A DNA stretch of 64,000 bases from Kangiella taiwanensis (GTDB taxonomy: Bacteria; Pseudomonadota; Gammaproteobacteria; Enterobacterales; Kangiellaceae). A program made the translations under genes and the position numbers. The notes below the pieces were generated by a model. The model made no database searches, had not been told where the DNA came from, and worked only from the letters and a program-made list of their open reading frames with translations. Within the stretch, counting starts at the first letter, position 1; every line of letters starts with the position of its first letter. Below are positions 62,351-64,000 of the stretch, piece after piece. The DNA is taken from the NCBI RefSeq assembly GCF_020005165.1, contig NZ_JAHCLT010000001.1, positions 372,001 through 436,000 on the forward strand, given 5' to 3'.

Positions 62351-64000
62351 ATGAACAAAGAACGAACGGTAACATCGAGGTTACTAAAACTAAAAAAAGC
62401 ATTCACTATCACGGCGATGTCAGCAATGCTGCTATCGACATCCAGTGTGGCGACAGCGAAAGTGAACCAAAGCACTTTAGCTGAGCAACTGGATCCTTAT
62501 TTTGAAGCCCTAGCCGAGAACAATCGGCTGCTGGGTAGCATGGCGTTGTATAAAGGCAATGAGAAACTCTATAGCACGACGCTGGAAGTGGCGGGTGATG
62601 GTGTTGAAAAAAATAATACAGAGTTGAAGTACAAAACAGGGTCTATCACTAAAACATTTACTGCGGCGTTGGTTTTTCAGTTGATTGAGGAGAAGAAGCT
62701 AAGCCTACAAACGAAATTGAGTAGCTATTACCCTAAAGTGGCCAATGCGGAGCGTATTACCATTGGGCAGATGCTGAATCATCAATCGGGTATACACAGC
62801 TATACCGATGATCCCAATTTTATTAAGTACCACATGTCACTACAGGATAAGTCGTTCTTAATCGATAAAATCAGAAGCTTCGAAGCTGATTTTGAGCCAG
62901 GAGAGAAAACTGCCTATAGCAATAGTAATTACTTATTACTTGGCTATATCCTTGAGCAAATAGAAGAAAAATCCTACGCAGAGCAGTTAGAAGCAAGAAT
63001 ATTCAAACCGCTGGGGATGACAAATACACTTTTAGGGGAAGCGATTAACCCTGACAATGGTGAAGCCTTTTCTTACCAATTGAACGATGGTAAGTGGCAA
63101 GAAGTTCCGCAATGGGATATGTCGGTCGCTTATTCAGCGGGTGCTTTAGTCTCGACAACTGATGACTTAAATCTGTTTATCACAGGGTTATTCAACGGAA
63201 AGCTAATCAGTGCATCGAGTTTGGAACAGATGATTGAGCTGGAAGATGGCTTTGGTAAGGGGATATTTGGGGTCAAATATGAATTAGAGGGAGCAGAGCT
63301 ACAGGGCTATTGGCATAACGGTGGTATCGAATCATTTATTTCACACTTGGCGTATTACCCAGAAAAGGACCTGAGTGTGGTGGTGCTAACGAATGGTATG
63401 GATTACGACATTCGACAGGTGTACCAAACCATGTTGGATGCCTATTTTGGTAAAGGTGTTGATGTACCAGAGTTTGGCCAAGCGGTTGAGTTGGATGCAG
63501 AGCTGCTGAAGCCATTAGTTGGTGACTACGAAAGTGGAACCCATCCATTGGATATTAGTATTAGTTTATTAGACGGTCAGTTATATGCGCAGGCCACAGG
63601 TCAGGGCGGCTTTCCACTTACGGCTCTGAGTGAAGATAGGTTTGAGTTTTCAAGAGCAGGAATCGAGATCCGCTTTGACCGTGAAAATGATCAGTTTGAG
63701 ATTAAACAGGGCGGTAGAGCGGATGTTTTTTTGAAAGTGGAGAAAGAGAGCTCGAAAAAGGCGATAGAGGTGCCATTAGAGAGGTTGAAGCAATATGTGG
63801 GTACCTACCAAAGCGACGATTTCCCGCTGGATATCGAAGTGATACTAAAAGAACAGGGTTTGTATGCACAAGCGACTGGGCAATCAGCCTTCCCATTAAC
63901 CCCAGTTGATCAGAAGACCTTTTCTTTTAAGCTAGCGGATATCGTGATTGAGTTTGATGTAAAAAACAGACAGTTAACCATCACACAGCGTGGCGTTCCG
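62351..64000 (+). CDS. Serine hydrolase, beta-lactamase class C/PBP fold, 3' truncated by the window
   Basis: 550 codons are present and the frame continues past the window end. A signal-like hydrophobic N-terminus (about 17-36, ending near VATA) is followed by a beta-lactamase-type domain (about 45-365): Ser98-x-x-Lys101 in TGSITKTF, Tyr189 in AYSNSNYLLLGY and the HNG box His322 in GYWHNGGIESF. Two tandem C-terminal repeats (about 385-463 and 478-550) share LVGDYES/YVGTYQS, PLDI and GQLYAQATGQ, as in DUF3471-like lipocalin-type domains. It is probably a peptidase or esterase of the periplasm rather than a resistance enzyme. AAGGAA before the ATG is the ribosome binding site. Confidence 0.9.
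   Translation, partial: MNKERTVTSRLLKLKKAFTITAMSAMLLSTSSVATAKVNQSTLAEQLDPYFEALAENNRLLGSMALYKGNEKLYSTTLEVAGDGVEKNNTELKYKTGSITKTFTAALVFQLIEEKKLSLQTKLSSYYPKVANAERITIGQMLNHQSGIHSYTDDPNFIKYHMSLQDKSFLIDKIRSFEADFEPGEKTAYSNSNYLLLGYILEQIEEKSYAEQLEARIFKPLGMTNTLLGEAINPDNGEAFSYQLNDGKWQEVPQWDMSVAYSAGALVSTTDDLNLFITGLFNGKLISASSLEQMIELEDGFGKGIFGVKYELEGAELQGYWHNGGIESFISHLAYYPEKDLSVVVLTNGMDYDIRQVYQTMLDAYFGKGVDVPEFGQAVELDAELLKPLVGDYESGTHPLDISISLLDGQLYAQATGQGGFPLTALSEDRFEFSRAGIEIRFDRENDQFEIKQGGRADVFLKVEKESSKKAIEVPLERLKQYVGTYQSDDFPLDIEVILKEQGLYAQATGQSAFPLTPVDQKTFSFKLADIVIEFDVKNRQLTITQRGVP

Overview
The window reads as the chromosome of a free-living, aerobic gammaproteobacterium with moderate to low GC content. 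The evidence is gene order: algZ-algR-hemC-hemD-hemX-hemY, cyaY-lptM-dapF-DUF484-xerC-yigB, crp beside an osmC-like gene, rpe-gph, ubiC-ubiA-plsB, and a TPP-riboswitch thiamine operon. Together with a run of secreted subtilases and a small, protein-degrading gene set, this suggests a marine relative of Kangiella. That genus guess is inference; no 16S rRNA gene is present. No tRNA, rRNA, CRISPR array, transposase or integrase gene was recognised (xerC is the housekeeping recombinase).

Layout. 1-4.1 kb: end of an S9 peptidase, cytochrome b561, a CNNM/CBS membrane protein, DUF4870. 4.1-10.3 kb: promoter, TPP riboswitch and thiC-thiO-thiS-thiG-thiDE-rhodanese. 10.4-12.4 kb: a pair of bacterial PH-domain membrane proteins. 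12.6-16.5 kb: kbl-tdh threonine catabolism, ElaA-type GNAT, rhomboid and GlpE, DUF2007. 16.6-20.5 kb: ubiC-ubiA and convergent plsB. 20.5-24.7 kb: PLP decarboxylase, AMP-forming ligase and divergent VanZ, resembling part of an exosortase-associated set. 24.7-26.4 kb: hemerythrin-like and DUF3050 genes. 26.5-30.4 kb: rpe, gph, a membrane-anchored TrpG/PabA, crp, osmC-like, VOC protein. 30.36-31.75 kb: an accessory islet, an AT-rich orphan gene between two inverted copies of a multi-hairpin repeat. 31.8-40.5 kb: aroE, nhaC-like, yheV, the hem cluster and algZR. 40.7-50.9 kb: EAL protein, esterase, cyaY/dapF/xerC region, 2-hydroxyacid dehydrogenase, an odd hydratase-like lipoprotein, uvrD. 51-56.7 kb: three secreted subtilases in a row. 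57-61.9 kb: 2OG-Fe(II) oxygenase, TRAP transporter genes and murI. 61.9-64 kb: a DnaA-box cluster and a truncated serine beta-lactamase-like gene.

How the genes work together. The thiamine operon makes both thiamine halves: ThiC gives the pyrimidine, ThiO/ThiS/ThiG the thiazole, ThiDE phosphorylates and joins. A ThiF is not in the window and a rhodanese closes the operon. Kbl/Tdh turn threonine into glycine, which ThiO can use. The subtilases, S9 peptidase and threonine catabolism fit a life on extracellular protein.

The points most worth a second look are the inverted structured repeats around the orphan gene at 30.7-31.5 kb (its product carries an R-x5-H pattern as in HEPN RNases), the TrpG with a two-helix membrane anchor preceded by a 16-bp tandem repeat and a seven-codon reading frame, the terminator-like hairpins in the leaders of the first two subtilases, and the orphan DnaA-box cluster upstream of the last gene.
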